From Verrucomicrobiaceae bacterium (GTDB taxonomy: Bacteria; Verrucomicrobiota; Verrucomicrobiia; Verrucomicrobiales; Verrucomicrobiaceae): a stretch of 64,000 nt of DNA. Below, piece by piece: positions 16,403-25,481 of the stretch (position 1 is its first letter; each line of letters opens with the position of its first letter). Where the stretch lies: assembly GCA_016713245.1 (NCBI GenBank), contig JADJPM010000004.1, forward strand, positions 682,001-746,000, read 5' to 3'. The notes beneath the pieces were generated by a model. That model saw only the letters and a program-made list of their open reading frames with translations, did no database searches and was not told the origin of the DNA. The translations under genes were made by a program, and so were the position numbers.

Positions 16403-17683
16403 ATGCGCAACATTCCCAATATCGACAAGCTCGCGGGTGTTCTCGAAATCTTTTTGGAGAACCACAGCCGCACCAATCAAGCCAAGGACACTCGCTACTG
16501 GTATCCGCTGAGCATCGCCACCTATGACGTGCAGGAGATCCTTCAGGCGCTGGATTCGCTGTGCAGCTTTCGCACCACGATGTGGGAGAAGACGCTGGAA
16601 TTCGAGCGCCGCTACTCTGTCTACCAGGGCTGCGGCCATTCGGTGATGGTGAACAGCGGCTCGTCCGCCGATCTGCTTGCCTGCCACCTTCTGGCAAACC
16701 CCGTGGCTCCGATTTTGAAGCCAGGGGATGAAATCCTGGTGCCTGTGGTGACGTGGCCCACGCAGATTTGGTCTGCCATGATGGCCGGGCTGAAGGTGCG
16801 GCTGGTGGATGTCTCCCCCCGCACGCTGAATGTGGATGTGGAAGAACTGGAGCGGGCGATCACTCCAGCCACGAAGGCGATCTTCCTGGTGCATCTCATG
16901 GGCAACCCATGTGACATGGGTGCCATCACTGCCTTGGCGCAGAAGCACAATCTCGTGATCATTGAAGATTGCTGCGAGGCACTCGGTGCGGAGTTCAAAG
17001 GGGTGAAGGTCGGAAACTTTGGTGTGGCCGGCACTTTCAGCTTCTTTTTTGCTCATCATCTGGTGACGATGGAGGGCGGGATGATCGTCTGCCAGACCGA
17101 GCAGCATGCCCGTGATCTAAAGATCCTTCGTGCCCATGGTTGGGTGCGCAATGTGGATGGTCAGGAGGGCAAGGAAGAGCTGGCTCAGCGTGGCATTGAT
17201 CCACGCTACGCGTTTTACAACTGGGGCTTCAACGTGCGTCCCACCGATGTGCAGGCCGGCTTTGGCCTGTGCCAGCTCGAAAAGATCGAAGCCTTCAACC
17301 AGCAGCGGAACAAGCTCGCGGCCCAGTTCTTTGAGTTCATCGATACGCAGAAGTGGCTGTCACGCCCGGAGGTGCATCCCGATGCCGCCCCGTGCTGGTT
17401 TGCCCTGCCGCTCATGGTGGCGAAGGATGCGCCCTTCACTCGATCTGACATCACGCGTCATCTGGAACTCGCTGGCGTGGAGACTCGCCCTGTGGTGGCA
17501 GGTAACATCGCCCGCCACCCCGTTTCCGAGGTGTTTCCGGTCTTTAAAGAGCGTTCTTTCCCAGGTGCTGATGAGATCCACGAGCGCGGCTTCTATATCG
17601 GGCTCTCCCCACTCTACACCGAGGCGGAGATTAGCCGCCTGACTGGGGAGTTTGAAGCATTCCTCAAACCCTTTGGCACCTGA
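16403..17683 (+). CDS. ColD/RfbH-like PLP-dependent sugar 3-dehydratase
   Basis: 426 residues of the DegT/DnrJ/EryC1/StrS fold, with VMVNSGSSADLL (residues 81-92) and IIEDCCEALGA. At the PLP-lysine position it has FFAHHLVTMEGG (His218/His219), the change that defines the 3-dehydrases ColD and RfbH and turns an aminotransferase into a C3-deoxygenase. The cysteine cluster that binds 2Fe-2S in RfbH/E1 is absent (the segment reads LRAHGWVRN), which favours the ColD type. The predicted reaction is removal of the 3-OH from an NDP-4-keto-6-deoxyhexose. Its stop overlaps the next start (TGATG). Confidence 0.85.
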   Translation: MRNIPNIDKLAGVLEIFLENHSRTNQAKDTRYWYPLSIATYDVQEILQALDSLCSFRTTMWEKTLEFERRYSVYQGCGHSVMVNSGSSADLLACHLLANPVAPILKPGDEILVPVVTWPTQIWSAMMAGLKVRLVDVSPRTLNVDVEELERAITPATKAIFLVHLMGNPCDMGAITALAQKHNLVIIEDCCEALGAEFKGVKVGNFGVAGTFSFFFAHHLVTMEGGMIVCQTEQHARDLKILRAHGWVRNVDGQEGKEELAQRGIDPRYAFYNWGFNVRPTDVQAGFGLCQLEKIEAFNQQRNKLAAQFFEFIDTQKWLSRPEVHPDAAPCWFALPLMVAKDAPFTRSDITRHLELAGVETRPVVAGNIARHPVSEVFPVFKERSFPGADEIHERGFYIGLSPLYTEAEISRLTGEFEAFLKPFGT

Positions 17684-18588
17684 TGAACACCGTCCTCGTC
17701 AAGCTCTCTGGCGGCATGGGCAACCAGATGTTTCAGTACGCCGCAGCCAGGCAGCTGGCGCTGCTCAACGACGCCAGCGTGGTGCTCGATCTGACAGGCT
17801 TTGAGACGTACAAGCTGCATCGTTTCAGCCTCCAGCACTTCGCTTTGAATGCCCCGGTGGCACAGAAGTGGGAGGTGCGAGCCGCCGAGGGAAAACACAG
17901 TGTTCTCTCAAAACTGGCTTTCTGGCGAAAACTCACGGCGGGCATGCCGGATGCGGGCACAACCTTCCAAAAAGTGCAGCAGCAAGGGTTGGGCTATGAC
18001 GCCTCCTTGCTCGAAAAGCGGGGGCATCTCCACCTCGACGGCTATTGGCAGAGCCCGCGCTACTTTGATGGCATCAGCGGCCTGATTCGCGAGGCTTTCC
18101 AGATCGTCACGCCTCCCAGCGCCGAGAACGCGGAAATGGCCCGCCGGATCGCAGACTGCCATTCGGTGTCGCTGCATGTGCGCCGGGCGGATTACGTGAA
18201 CAATCCCAAGACGTTGGGCGTGCATGGTGCGTGTTCCGCAGCCTATTACGACGCGGCGGTGGCCGTCATCAGCGAGCGGGTGAGCGATCTACGCTTCTTC
18301 ATCTTCTCGGACGACATTCCGTGGGCGAGGGAGAATCTCGCCTTCCCCGGCGAGAAGGTCTTTGTCGATTTCAACGACGCGTCCAGGAACTACGAGGATC
18401 TGCGGTTGATGAGCCTGTGCCAGCATCACATCACGGCGAACAGCACTTTTAGCTGGTGGGGGGCCTGGTTGGGTAAACCTGAAGGCATCACGCTGACGCC
18501 AGCGAGATGGTTCAACGATGAATCCAAAGGTCCTCCGGTGGACGATCTGGTGCCCACTGGCTGGATTCGTATCGGAGGCGTGGCATGA
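17683..18588 (+). CDS. GT11 alpha-1,2-fucosyltransferase-family protein
   Basis: 301 residues. N-terminal LSGGMGNQMFQYAAARQLA, HVRRADYV (residues 165-172) and ANSTFSWWGAWL are the three hallmark motifs of GT11. These cytoplasmic enzymes transfer L-fucose, or in some O-antigens L-colitose, from the GDP sugar to galactose in an alpha-1,2 linkage. The donor is plausibly the product of the two upstream genes. Start and stop overlap neighbours on both sides (TGATG and ATGA), showing one operon. Confidence 0.92.
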   Translation: MNTVLVKLSGGMGNQMFQYAAARQLALLNDASVVLDLTGFETYKLHRFSLQHFALNAPVAQKWEVRAAEGKHSVLSKLAFWRKLTAGMPDAGTTFQKVQQQGLGYDASLLEKRGHLHLDGYWQSPRYFDGISGLIREAFQIVTPPSAENAEMARRIADCHSVSLHVRRADYVNNPKTLGVHGACSAAYYDAAVAVISERVSDLRFFIFSDDIPWARENLAFPGEKVFVDFNDASRNYEDLRLMSLCQHHITANSTFSWWGAWLGKPEGITLTPARWFNDESKGPPVDDLVPTGWIRIGGVA

Positions 18589-19553
18589 GCCTGGAATGCG
18601 GCGTTTTGATGCCCTGCCGGGGTAGGCTCGATCATGTGCGTGCCGCGGTGGAGAGCATTCTCGGCCAGAGTTTTCGGGAGTTTGAGTTTTTGATCCTCGA
18701 TGATGAGTCGGAACCGGAGGTGGCGGAGTATCTGGCGGGCCTGAAGGACTCGCGCATCCGGCTGATCCGCCACGAAAAGGCGCTCGGAGTGTCCGCCAGC
18801 CTGCAAGAAGGGCTTCAACGGCTTCAAACGGATCTCGTTTTCCGGATGGATAGCGATGACATCGCCGTCCCGGACCGCCTGCGGCTGCAACGCGATCACA
18901 TGATCGCGCATCCAGAGACGGGTGTGCTTGGCGGCCAGATCTCGCTGCTGGACACGGTGGCTGCTTCTCCAAGAGTGCCGCTGAGGCATGAGGAGATCGG
19001 TTATCGCCTGAATTGGTCGAACGCGCTCAATCATCCCACCATTGTCTTCAGGCGGGAGGTGGTGATGGCTGCTGGAGGCTATGATCAGGAACTCGAATGC
19101 GCCCAGGATTATGATTTGTGGATGAGGCTGTTTTTCACCACCCGGCTCGCGAACCTGCCAGATCTGCTGCTTCACTATCGCGTGCATCCAGCGCAGAATA
19201 GCAGCGCCCGCCGGGCCAGCTCCGCCGCCACACGGGCGGGCATGCGCCAGAGGTATCGCGAGCGTCTCACCGGCTTTCAGGTGAGCCCTTCGTTTGATGA
19301 GCAGGATGCCTGGACCCCTGAGTCGCGTCCAGATGCTGTGGAGTGGCAGGGCTGGCAGTCGTATCTGCTGCGTTTACGGGAGGTGTTTCGTTCGGGCATC
19401 CATGCGGATGCCTTTGATCCCAAACGTGATCTGGCCCGCAGGTTGTGGCGCAGTGCAAAGGCTTATCGCGCTGCTGGTGGTGATCCTGCCGGGTATATGG
19501 ATGTGCTCAAAAAAATCAGCCGTTGGCAGGCATTCTTGAAAGGAGTGTTTTAA
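18585..19553 (+). CDS. Family 2 glycosyltransferase
   Basis: 322 residues. GT-A fold: GVLMPCRGRLDHVRAAVESI, FEFLILDDES, and the metal-binding FRMDSDDIAVPDRL, then QDYDLWMRLF of the acceptor region. No membrane span, so a cytoplasmic or peripheral enzyme that adds one sugar to a growing repeat unit. Donor unknown. The ATG overlaps the GT11 stop (ATGA). Confidence 0.9.
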   Translation: MSLECGVLMPCRGRLDHVRAAVESILGQSFREFEFLILDDESEPEVAEYLAGLKDSRIRLIRHEKALGVSASLQEGLQRLQTDLVFRMDSDDIAVPDRLRLQRDHMIAHPETGVLGGQISLLDTVAASPRVPLRHEEIGYRLNWSNALNHPTIVFRREVVMAAGGYDQELECAQDYDLWMRLFFTTRLANLPDLLLHYRVHPAQNSSARRASSAATRAGMRQRYRERLTGFQVSPSFDEQDAWTPESRPDAVEWQGWQSYLLRLREVFRSGIHADAFDPKRDLARRLWRSAKAYRAAGGDPAGYMDVLKKISRWQAFLKGVF

Positions 19554-19558
19554 AGCTC

Positions 19559-21418
19559 ATGTGCGCGATTTCTGGAGTCTTCAGCCCCGGGCAGGCCCGC
19601 CAGATGGCGGAGGTGCTTGATCGTGTCGGCGCACGAATGACGAGACGCGGCCCGGACGGCTGCGGGCAGCAGGTCTGGGATGATTGTGCTTTGAATCACC
19701 AACGGCTGGCGATCATTGATTTGAATACCGGGGCGCAGCCCATGGTCTCCGAGGACGGGCGCACAGCGGTGGTGGTCAATGGTGAGATTTACAACTTCCA
19801 GGCTCTGAGGCGTCAACTTGAGGCTCGCGGCCATCACTTTGTCTCGCAGTCGGATTCCGAAGTGGTGCTGCACGGCTACCGCGAACACGGGGCGGATATC
19901 TTCAAGATGCTCGACGGCATGTTTGCCATCGGCATCTGGGATGCGGCAAGGGGGCGGTTGCTGCTGGCGCGGGATCGCTTCGGCAAAAAGCCCCTTTTCT
20001 GGCTCAGGCATGGCGATGCGGTGTGGTTCGCATCGAGTGTGGATGCCTTCAAGGCGATCCCCGGCCTGTCATTGAGCATTAACTCTCACGCCGTGGCCGA
20101 ATACCTAGCCTTTCGGTATGTGACCGATGCCTCATGCATCTACCGGGAGGCGGTTAAAGTGCCTGCAGGGCATGCCATGCGTTTTGACCGTGATTTGCAG
20201 CCTGAAACTTCTGCGTTTGCTCAATGGAATGATGGCATTACCGAGGCCGGACAGGCCGGAAAAGCTTCTTACGCCGAGGCACAGGAAGAAATCCGACGGC
20301 TGATCCGAAATGCCGTGCAGAAGCGGCTGATGAGCGATGTGCCTCTGGGGGTGCTGCTGAGCGCGGGCATCGATAGCAGCATCGTGGCGTATGAAATGAG
20401 CCGGGCCGGCGGGGCGAATCGCAGCTTCACGCTGGGTTTTCGCGGTCTGGCAGACGAGCGGGCTGCCGCGGCTGAAACCGCGGCCGTTTTTGGCTTTGAT
20501 CATCATGAAGAGCAGATGGATCTGGATGTCGGCTCGGACTTTCTCGGCGAGGCCGTGCGGACGTGTGACGAGCCTCTGGCCGATTCCTCGATCGTGGCCA
20601 CGCATCAGGTCTGCGCCGCCGCCCGGCGGCATGTCACGGTAGCCCTCTGCGGGGATGGTGGGGACGAGGCGTTTGCGGGATACAACCATTACCGGACCTT
20701 TCATCAAGCTCTGAACACACAAGTGGGTGGCATCGCAGGAATTGGAAACTGGCTGCGCCATCATGCCGCCGGTCTGCTGCCGCGTGCAGCGCGCCGCCGC
20801 CTGCGTGGGAGCTTGGCTCCGTGGTATCTTGCCCGCGAGCATGCCGATCCGTGGCGGCTCTGGCTCGCGCTGCGCTGCGTTTTCAATCCCGAGGAGGTGC
20901 AGCGGCTGGTCGGCGGGGGGCTCAATCTGCCTTCGCCGTCTGTTTTCCATCAGGCTGAAGCTGCAGCCTATGATTATGAGCATTATCTGCGCAGTGACCT
21001 CCTCGTGAAGATGGACCGTGCGAGCATGGGGGTCGCTTTGGAAGTGCGCGCTCCGTTCCTGGATGATGAACTCGTGCGCTTCTGTGCCACGCTACCGCTG
21101 GAATGGAAGCTTTCGCCTGACGGCCGTGGCAAGCGCATCCTCCGCGATGCCTACGGTCCACTGCTCCCGATGCATCTCTGGGAGAGGCCCAAACAAGGTT
21201 TTCAGGTGCCTGTCCGTCGCTGGCTGAGAGAAGGTGCGCTGGCGAATTCAGTCCGCCATCTCATGAATGAGCCGCGTGCTGCCCTCTGGGATGTCTTGGA
21301 TCACGATGAGGGCGTTCTTGATCTGAAGCGGTTCGTTGGGGGCGCTGGCAACGAACAAAAAATCTGGTCTTTTGTCGTGCTGGATGAGTGGTTGCGCAGC
21401 GCCACTGAACTGACATGA
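19559..21418 (+). CDS. asnB: Asparagine synthase (glutamine-hydrolysing)
   Basis: 619 residues from the ATG at 19559, chosen because it exposes Cys2 (MCAISGVFSP) as the N-terminal nucleophile of the glutaminase domain; AGGAG lies 13 bases upstream. The synthetase domain has the PP-loop LLSAGIDSS (266-274) and CGDGGDEAFAGYNHYR. AsnB-type enzymes in polysaccharide clusters may make asparagine or amidate a sugar acid; the context leaves both open. It follows the GT2 gene by 5 bases and is the last intact gene of the first half of the island. Confidence 0.9.
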   Translation: MCAISGVFSPGQARQMAEVLDRVGARMTRRGPDGCGQQVWDDCALNHQRLAIIDLNTGAQPMVSEDGRTAVVVNGEIYNFQALRRQLEARGHHFVSQSDSEVVLHGYREHGADIFKMLDGMFAIGIWDAARGRLLLARDRFGKKPLFWLRHGDAVWFASSVDAFKAIPGLSLSINSHAVAEYLAFRYVTDASCIYREAVKVPAGHAMRFDRDLQPETSAFAQWNDGITEAGQAGKASYAEAQEEIRRLIRNAVQKRLMSDVPLGVLLSAGIDSSIVAYEMSRAGGANRSFTLGFRGLADERAAAAETAAVFGFDHHEEQMDLDVGSDFLGEAVRTCDEPLADSSIVATHQVCAAARRHVTVALCGDGGDEAFAGYNHYRTFHQALNTQVGGIAGIGNWLRHHAAGLLPRAARRRLRGSLAPWYLAREHADPWRLWLALRCVFNPEEVQRLVGGGLNLPSPSVFHQAEAAAYDYEHYLRSDLLVKMDRASMGVALEVRAPFLDDELVRFCATLPLEWKLSPDGRGKRILRDAYGPLLPMHLWERPKQGFQVPVRRWLREGALANSVRHLMNEPRAALWDVLDHDEGVLDLKRFVGGAGNEQKIWSFVVLDEWLRSATELT

Positions 21419-21457
21419 TTTGCAGAGTTAAAAAGGACGACCTAAAAAGTCGATTTT

Positions 21458-21873
21458 ATGAAATGGGTGATTGTGACACCGAAGCATGAAGCGAACTCGC
21501 TTGCGGGGAAGAGTAAAAGAATGACTCTTTTGTTGGCGAGGTTTTTGTGGATGGCTCTGCGCTGTCCAAGCTCTTGGCTTCGCAGGGGACAGCGGCCTTA
21601 TCCTGGATCACATCACACACAAAGAGCCCCGTTCCAAAGAGAAGCTTTATGGCATGCTGCGCTCTTCCAGGCTCCTTGTCTGTTTCGACCCTCTGACTAA
21701 CATCATCTTTGAAAGCGCTCAATGGCACCCCAGTCTATGCACCATCCGCCGGTGGCTTCCTCGACTATCAAGCTTACAATGTGGCCCACGGAGGGGATTT
21801 TATCGATCCGAAGTTGATCAGTCTTGCTATCATCAATCATTCGATTTCGTCATCCAACTTGCACAGCAAGTGA
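21458..21873 (+). pseudogene. Frameshifted glycosyltransferase-like remnant
   Basis: No frame stays open, but consecutive coding-like segments fall in different frames: MKWVIVTPKHEANSLA from 21458, KNDSFVGEVFVDGS from 21517, ITHKEPRSKEKLYGMLRSSR within 21594-21719, then LNGTPVYAPSAGGFLDYQAY from 21718 up to a TGA at 21871. The third and fourth join naturally (FESA-LNGTPVYAPS) if about two bases are restored in GCGCTCAAT near 21718. The C-terminal motif resembles the donor-binding end of GT-B glycosyltransferases. At about 140 residues it is also truncated at the N-terminus. GC is lower than in the flanks. Confidence 0.65.
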
Positions 21874-21938
21874 GAGATGGAATTTGCAGGAAATCATCAA
21901 AATACACTTGAATCCACTGTCGTTTAAGTTCTCCATAA

Positions 21939-22469
21939 ATGATAATGAAGCACTCTCCAACAAGTCCCCAAGCATGGTCCTTGGAGTGCCGTCGTTTTGT
22001 GGAGGCTGGTGGTGATACGACCCTTGCCGTTAGGATAGGGCGCATGATCGGCCGGGTTGACTCCCTGCTTCACCTCAGTCCAGAGACAGCTTCACTCAAG
22101 GATGTCGCCACGAGGTTAGAAGTGTGCAAGGCTAGTGTCAGTATCGTTATCTGCCAGTTGTCCGAGATGCAGTCTGGGCGTCACACATCGTATCCGGCCG
22201 ACCGTCGTGATTTTTATGAGGAGAAGACCGATTTTATGAGCATTCTGCGGAGCGGAATCTTGCCCGGCGATCGCAAAAAAGTCGAACCTGTGGGCAGTCA
22301 GATCCAGCGCTCGCTGAACGTCGGCCCCAAAGCTTCTAGGTCATCCACTGAGCCTGCATTCGCCGAGAAACAGCACGACGAGATCTGTCGTCGCCTGCGC
22401 TCGGCACATAATATGCATCGCCGCCTTGACCGTCTGCTATCCAGCACGTTGCTGCCCCGATTCCTTTAG
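21939..22469 (+). CDS. GbsR/MarR-like winged-helix regulator
   Basis: 176 residues from ATG 21939 (alternative ATG 21945). GRMIGRVDSLLHLSPETASL and the following DVATRLEVCKASVSIVICQL match the winged-helix segment of GbsR/MarR regulators, and YPADRRDFYEEKTDF matches their beta-wing. The C-terminal RRLDRLLSSTLLPRFL also fits. The middle (about 115-150) is less like the family, so partial decay cannot be excluded. A DNA-binding regulator here, between the two halves of the island, would be well placed to control the downstream operon that starts at 22632. Confidence 0.65.
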   Translation: MIMKHSPTSPQAWSLECRRFVEAGGDTTLAVRIGRMIGRVDSLLHLSPETASLKDVATRLEVCKASVSIVICQLSEMQSGRHTSYPADRRDFYEEKTDFMSILRSGILPGDRKKVEPVGSQIQRSLNVGPKASRSSTEPAFAEKQHDEICRRLRSAHNMHRRLDRLLSSTLLPRFL

Positions 22470-22631
22470 TCCGGTTTTCCCTGTCCGTGGTGGGACTTAC
22501 ATAACGCTTTGTTTGATGCTTCAATCGCCCCATGACGGCGACCACGGGCGGTAGCGTTTGGAGAGGTTAAAATAGAATTGCTGAATCGGATTCGTTTGAA
22601 GAGTGTCTTTCACTGTCATAGCGTCTTTTAA

Positions 22632-23840
22632 ATGCCCCGTCGAAAAATTGGCATCATCGGAGCTGGGCTCGTAGGCTTAGCCACGGCCATCAAACTGAAA
22701 AAGCGGCTGCCGGACGCCGAAGTATTCATCTGGGAAAAAGAGTCCCAGCCCGGCCAGCACCAGTCCACCCACAACAGCGGTGTCTTGCATGCCGGACTCT
22801 ATTATAAGCCAGGTTCCCTTAAGGCCCGTCTTGCCGTGCAGGGCATTCGAGAAATGACCGCTTTCTGCCAAGAGCATGGCGTCAGCCACAACATCTGCGG
22901 TAAGGTCGTTGTAGCCACCGATGAGACTGAACGCAGTCGGCTTGACACGCTGGTGGAACGCGGCACCGCCAATGGCTTGACCGGCATGGAACGAATCGGC
23001 CCCGAGCAGCTACGCGAAATGGAACCGATGGCACGTGGTATCGCCGCTGTGCATGTCCCTGAGGAAGGAATCGTGGATTACAAACAGGTCGTCGAGGCGA
23101 TGAAGAAGGTCATCGAAGGCCAAGGCAGCGCCCTGCAGCTATCCCGCCAAGCCAAGAAGCTCACTTTCACCCATGGTGGCTGGACCTTCACAGGCGAAAA
23201 CGGCGAAGACCGCTGTGATTTTCTCATCAACTGCGCGGGTCTCCATAGTGACCGCGTGGCCCGTTTAGCTGGCGAGCAGCCCAGAACGATGATCATTCCT
23301 TTTCGCGGCGAGTATTTTCAACTCAAGCCGGAGATGGCCTCTCGCTTGAAAAAGCTCATCTACCCAGTGCCGGACCCGAGTTTCCCATTTCTCGGCGTGC
23401 ACCTCACCCGCCTCATCCATGGCGGAGTCGAGGCTGGCCCGAATGCCGTGCTCGCGCTAGCCCGCGAAGCTTACAAGGCTACGCAGTTCGACCTCCGGGA
23501 TATGAGCGAATCAATCACCTTTTCTGGCTTGTGGCGATTCCTCGCTAAGCATCCGAAAATGTGTCTCCGGGAGCTGGGCACCTCGCTTTCGAAGAGCCGC
23601 TTCTGTCGCGAATTACAAAAAATGACCCCGGATGTTCAGGAGAGTGATCTCATCGACGGTGGTGCTGGCGTGCGTGCGCAGGCGATGACGCCCGATGGTA
23701 CACTGGTGCAGGATTTTGACTTCATCGAGCGGAGCAATGCCCTGCACGTCATCAATGCCCCCAGCCCTGGGGCCACTGCTAGTCTCGCCATAGGTCAGCA
23801 TATTGTCGAAAATGTTTGCCGACTCTGCGAACTCCCTTAA
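22632..23840 (+). CDS. lhgO: L-2-hydroxyglutarate oxidase family FAD enzyme
   Basis: 402 residues. FAD-binding IGIIGAGLVGLATAI at the N-terminus, then STHNSGVLHAGLYYKPGSLK and GAGVRAQAM, which are characteristic of LhgO. The known enzyme oxidises L-2-hydroxyglutarate to 2-oxoglutarate and passes electrons to quinones. Position at the head of a nucleotide-sugar operon suggests it may instead oxidise a sugar-derived 2-hydroxy acid, or regenerate 2-oxoglutarate. It is 14 bases from the GmhA-like gene. Confidence 0.85.
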   Translation: MPRRKIGIIGAGLVGLATAIKLKKRLPDAEVFIWEKESQPGQHQSTHNSGVLHAGLYYKPGSLKARLAVQGIREMTAFCQEHGVSHNICGKVVVATDETERSRLDTLVERGTANGLTGMERIGPEQLREMEPMARGIAAVHVPEEGIVDYKQVVEAMKKVIEGQGSALQLSRQAKKLTFTHGGWTFTGENGEDRCDFLINCAGLHSDRVARLAGEQPRTMIIPFRGEYFQLKPEMASRLKKLIYPVPDPSFPFLGVHLTRLIHGGVEAGPNAVLALAREAYKATQFDLRDMSESITFSGLWRFLAKHPKMCLRELGTSLSKSRFCRELQKMTPDVQESDLIDGGAGVRAQAMTPDGTLVQDFDFIERSNALHVINAPSPGATASLAIGQHIVENVCRLCELP

Positions 23841-23854
23841 ACCCTCGCCCGCGT

Positions 23855-24430
23855 ATGTCCTCCAGCAACCTCTTCACCGAATATTCCCAAAAACTGGCGC
23901 AATTTGTCACCAGCTTTGATTGGAGCCCCGTGGAAAAACTGGCGGAGATGGTCGAGACCGCACGCAAGCAGCGCAGGCAAGTCTTCATCTGTGGCAATGG
24001 TGGTAGTGCCGCCAATGCCCTGCATATCGCCAATGATTTCACCGCTGCCATGTTCAAGGGCACGCGCGACGCCATTCGTGCGAACGCCTTGCCTGCAAAC
24101 GTCGGTGTGCTGAGTTGCATCGGCAATGACCTTTCCTACGAGGTCATTTTCTCCCAACAACTTCGTGTGTTGGCAGAGCCGGGTGATCTCCTCATCGTCC
24201 TCTCTGGCAGTGGCAATTCACCGAATATCCTTGCCGTGCTCGACGAGGCCAAAGCGCAGGGCGTCACCTCCGTGGCGATCCTCGGTTTTGATGGCGGAAA
24301 GGCTCTCGCCAAGGCCGATCATATCATTCACTTCGCCCTCAACGACATGCAGATCGTCGAAGATCTCCAGATTGTCGTCGGTCACATGATCATGCGCCAT
24401 ATTTCCGCTCAAAACGGCACCAAGTGCTAA
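23855..24430 (+). CDS. SIS-domain sugar isomerase, GmhA-like
   Basis: 191 residues from the ATG at 23855. ICGNGGSAANALHIANDF and VLSGSGNSPNILAVL are the two phosphosugar-binding loops of SIS isomerases, and the overall length and HIANDF segment fit phosphoheptose isomerase GmhA (sedoheptulose-7-phosphate to D-glycero-D-manno-heptose-7-phosphate). The HldE-like and transketolase genes in the same operon support a heptose substrate. A plain DiaA-like role is the alternative. Confidence 0.85.
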   Translation: MSSSNLFTEYSQKLAQFVTSFDWSPVEKLAEMVETARKQRRQVFICGNGGSAANALHIANDFTAAMFKGTRDAIRANALPANVGVLSCIGNDLSYEVIFSQQLRVLAEPGDLLIVLSGSGNSPNILAVLDEAKAQGVTSVAILGFDGGKALAKADHIIHFALNDMQIVEDLQIVVGHMIMRHISAQNGTKC

Positions 24431-24444
24431 TTCCATCCGCCTCC

Positions 24445-25446
24445 ATGTCCCAGAAAATCCTCGTCATCGGCAGCAACTCCTTCTCAGGGGCCAGTTTCGT
24501 CCGTTATCTGCTCAAGCAACCCGGCCTAGAGATCGCCGGAGCCAGCCGTTCGGCCGAGCCGGACACGGCGTTTCGGCCTTATGGCTGGGATCAGATGGCT
24601 GCGGGATCGAAGTTCAGCTTTCATCGGCTCGATCTGCGTCGTGACCTCGATGCGCTGGTGAAGCTGGCTGCGGATATGGAGGCCACCCACGTCATCAATT
24701 TCGCTGCGCAGGGTATGGTGGCCGAAAGCTGGCTCAAGCCCGAGGATTGGTATCAGACCAACACCGTGGCGAACATCATGCTGCATGACCGGCTGCGGAA
24801 GCTGCCCTCGCTGCAAAAGTACGTCCACATCTCCACCCCGGAAGTCTATGGCAGCACCGCCGGATTGCTCAAAGAGACCCGCAGTTTCAATCCCAGCACG
24901 CCTTACGCCACCTCCCGCGCCGCGTGTGACATGAGCCTGCACAATTTCCTCGAGAACTACCGCTTTCCCGTCGTCTGGACCCGCGCTGCGAATGTCTATG
25001 GCCCCGGTCAGCAGCTCTACCGTGTCATCCCGCGCATGGTCATGGCCATCCTCACTGGTAAGAAGCTCCAACTTCATGGCGGTGGGCATTCGGTGCGCAG
25101 TTTCATCCACATCGACGACGTGGCCTCCGCCACCTGGGACATCGCGCAAAAGGCTGAACCCGGCTCCATCTACCACATCAGCACGGACCGCTTCATCAGC
25201 ATCCGCGATCTCGTGCAGCTAGTCTGCACCCGCATGGGGGAGGACTTCGCCAAGCACACCGAGGAAGCCCCCGAGCGTGATGGCAAGGACGCCGCCTATC
25301 TGCTCGACGCGGCTCGCGTGCGGGCTGAGTTCAACTGGCAGGACCGCATTTCCCTTGAAGAAGGCGTCGATCAGACCATCGCATGGGCCAAAGAGCACTT
25401 CGAGACTTTGAAAAACCTGCCGCTCAACTACATCCACAAAGCCTGA
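24445..25446 (+). CDS. Extended SDR, dehydratase-like with altered active site
   Basis: 333 residues, resembling dTDP-glucose/GDP-mannose 4,6-dehydratases: STPEVYGSTAG, TRAANVYGPGQQLYRVIPR, SVRSFIHIDDVA. Three key positions differ from the usual enzymes: the Rossmann motif reads GSNSFSG (middle Gly to Ser), the Tyr-x3-Lys motif reads Y154-ATS-R158, and the catalytic Thr-Asp-Glu reads T131-P132-E133. It may catalyse an epimerisation or a different elimination. It follows the GmhA-like gene by 14 bases. Confidence 0.82.
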   Translation: MSQKILVIGSNSFSGASFVRYLLKQPGLEIAGASRSAEPDTAFRPYGWDQMAAGSKFSFHRLDLRRDLDALVKLAADMEATHVINFAAQGMVAESWLKPEDWYQTNTVANIMLHDRLRKLPSLQKYVHISTPEVYGSTAGLLKETRSFNPSTPYATSRAACDMSLHNFLENYRFPVVWTRAANVYGPGQQLYRVIPRMVMAILTGKKLQLHGGGHSVRSFIHIDDVASATWDIAQKAEPGSIYHISTDRFISIRDLVQLVCTRMGEDFAKHTEEAPERDGKDAAYLLDAARVRAEFNWQDRISLEEGVDQTIAWAKEHFETLKNLPLNYIHKA

Positions 25447-25481
25447 TCCCCTTTCTCTCAGACTCACCCAACCAACCACGC

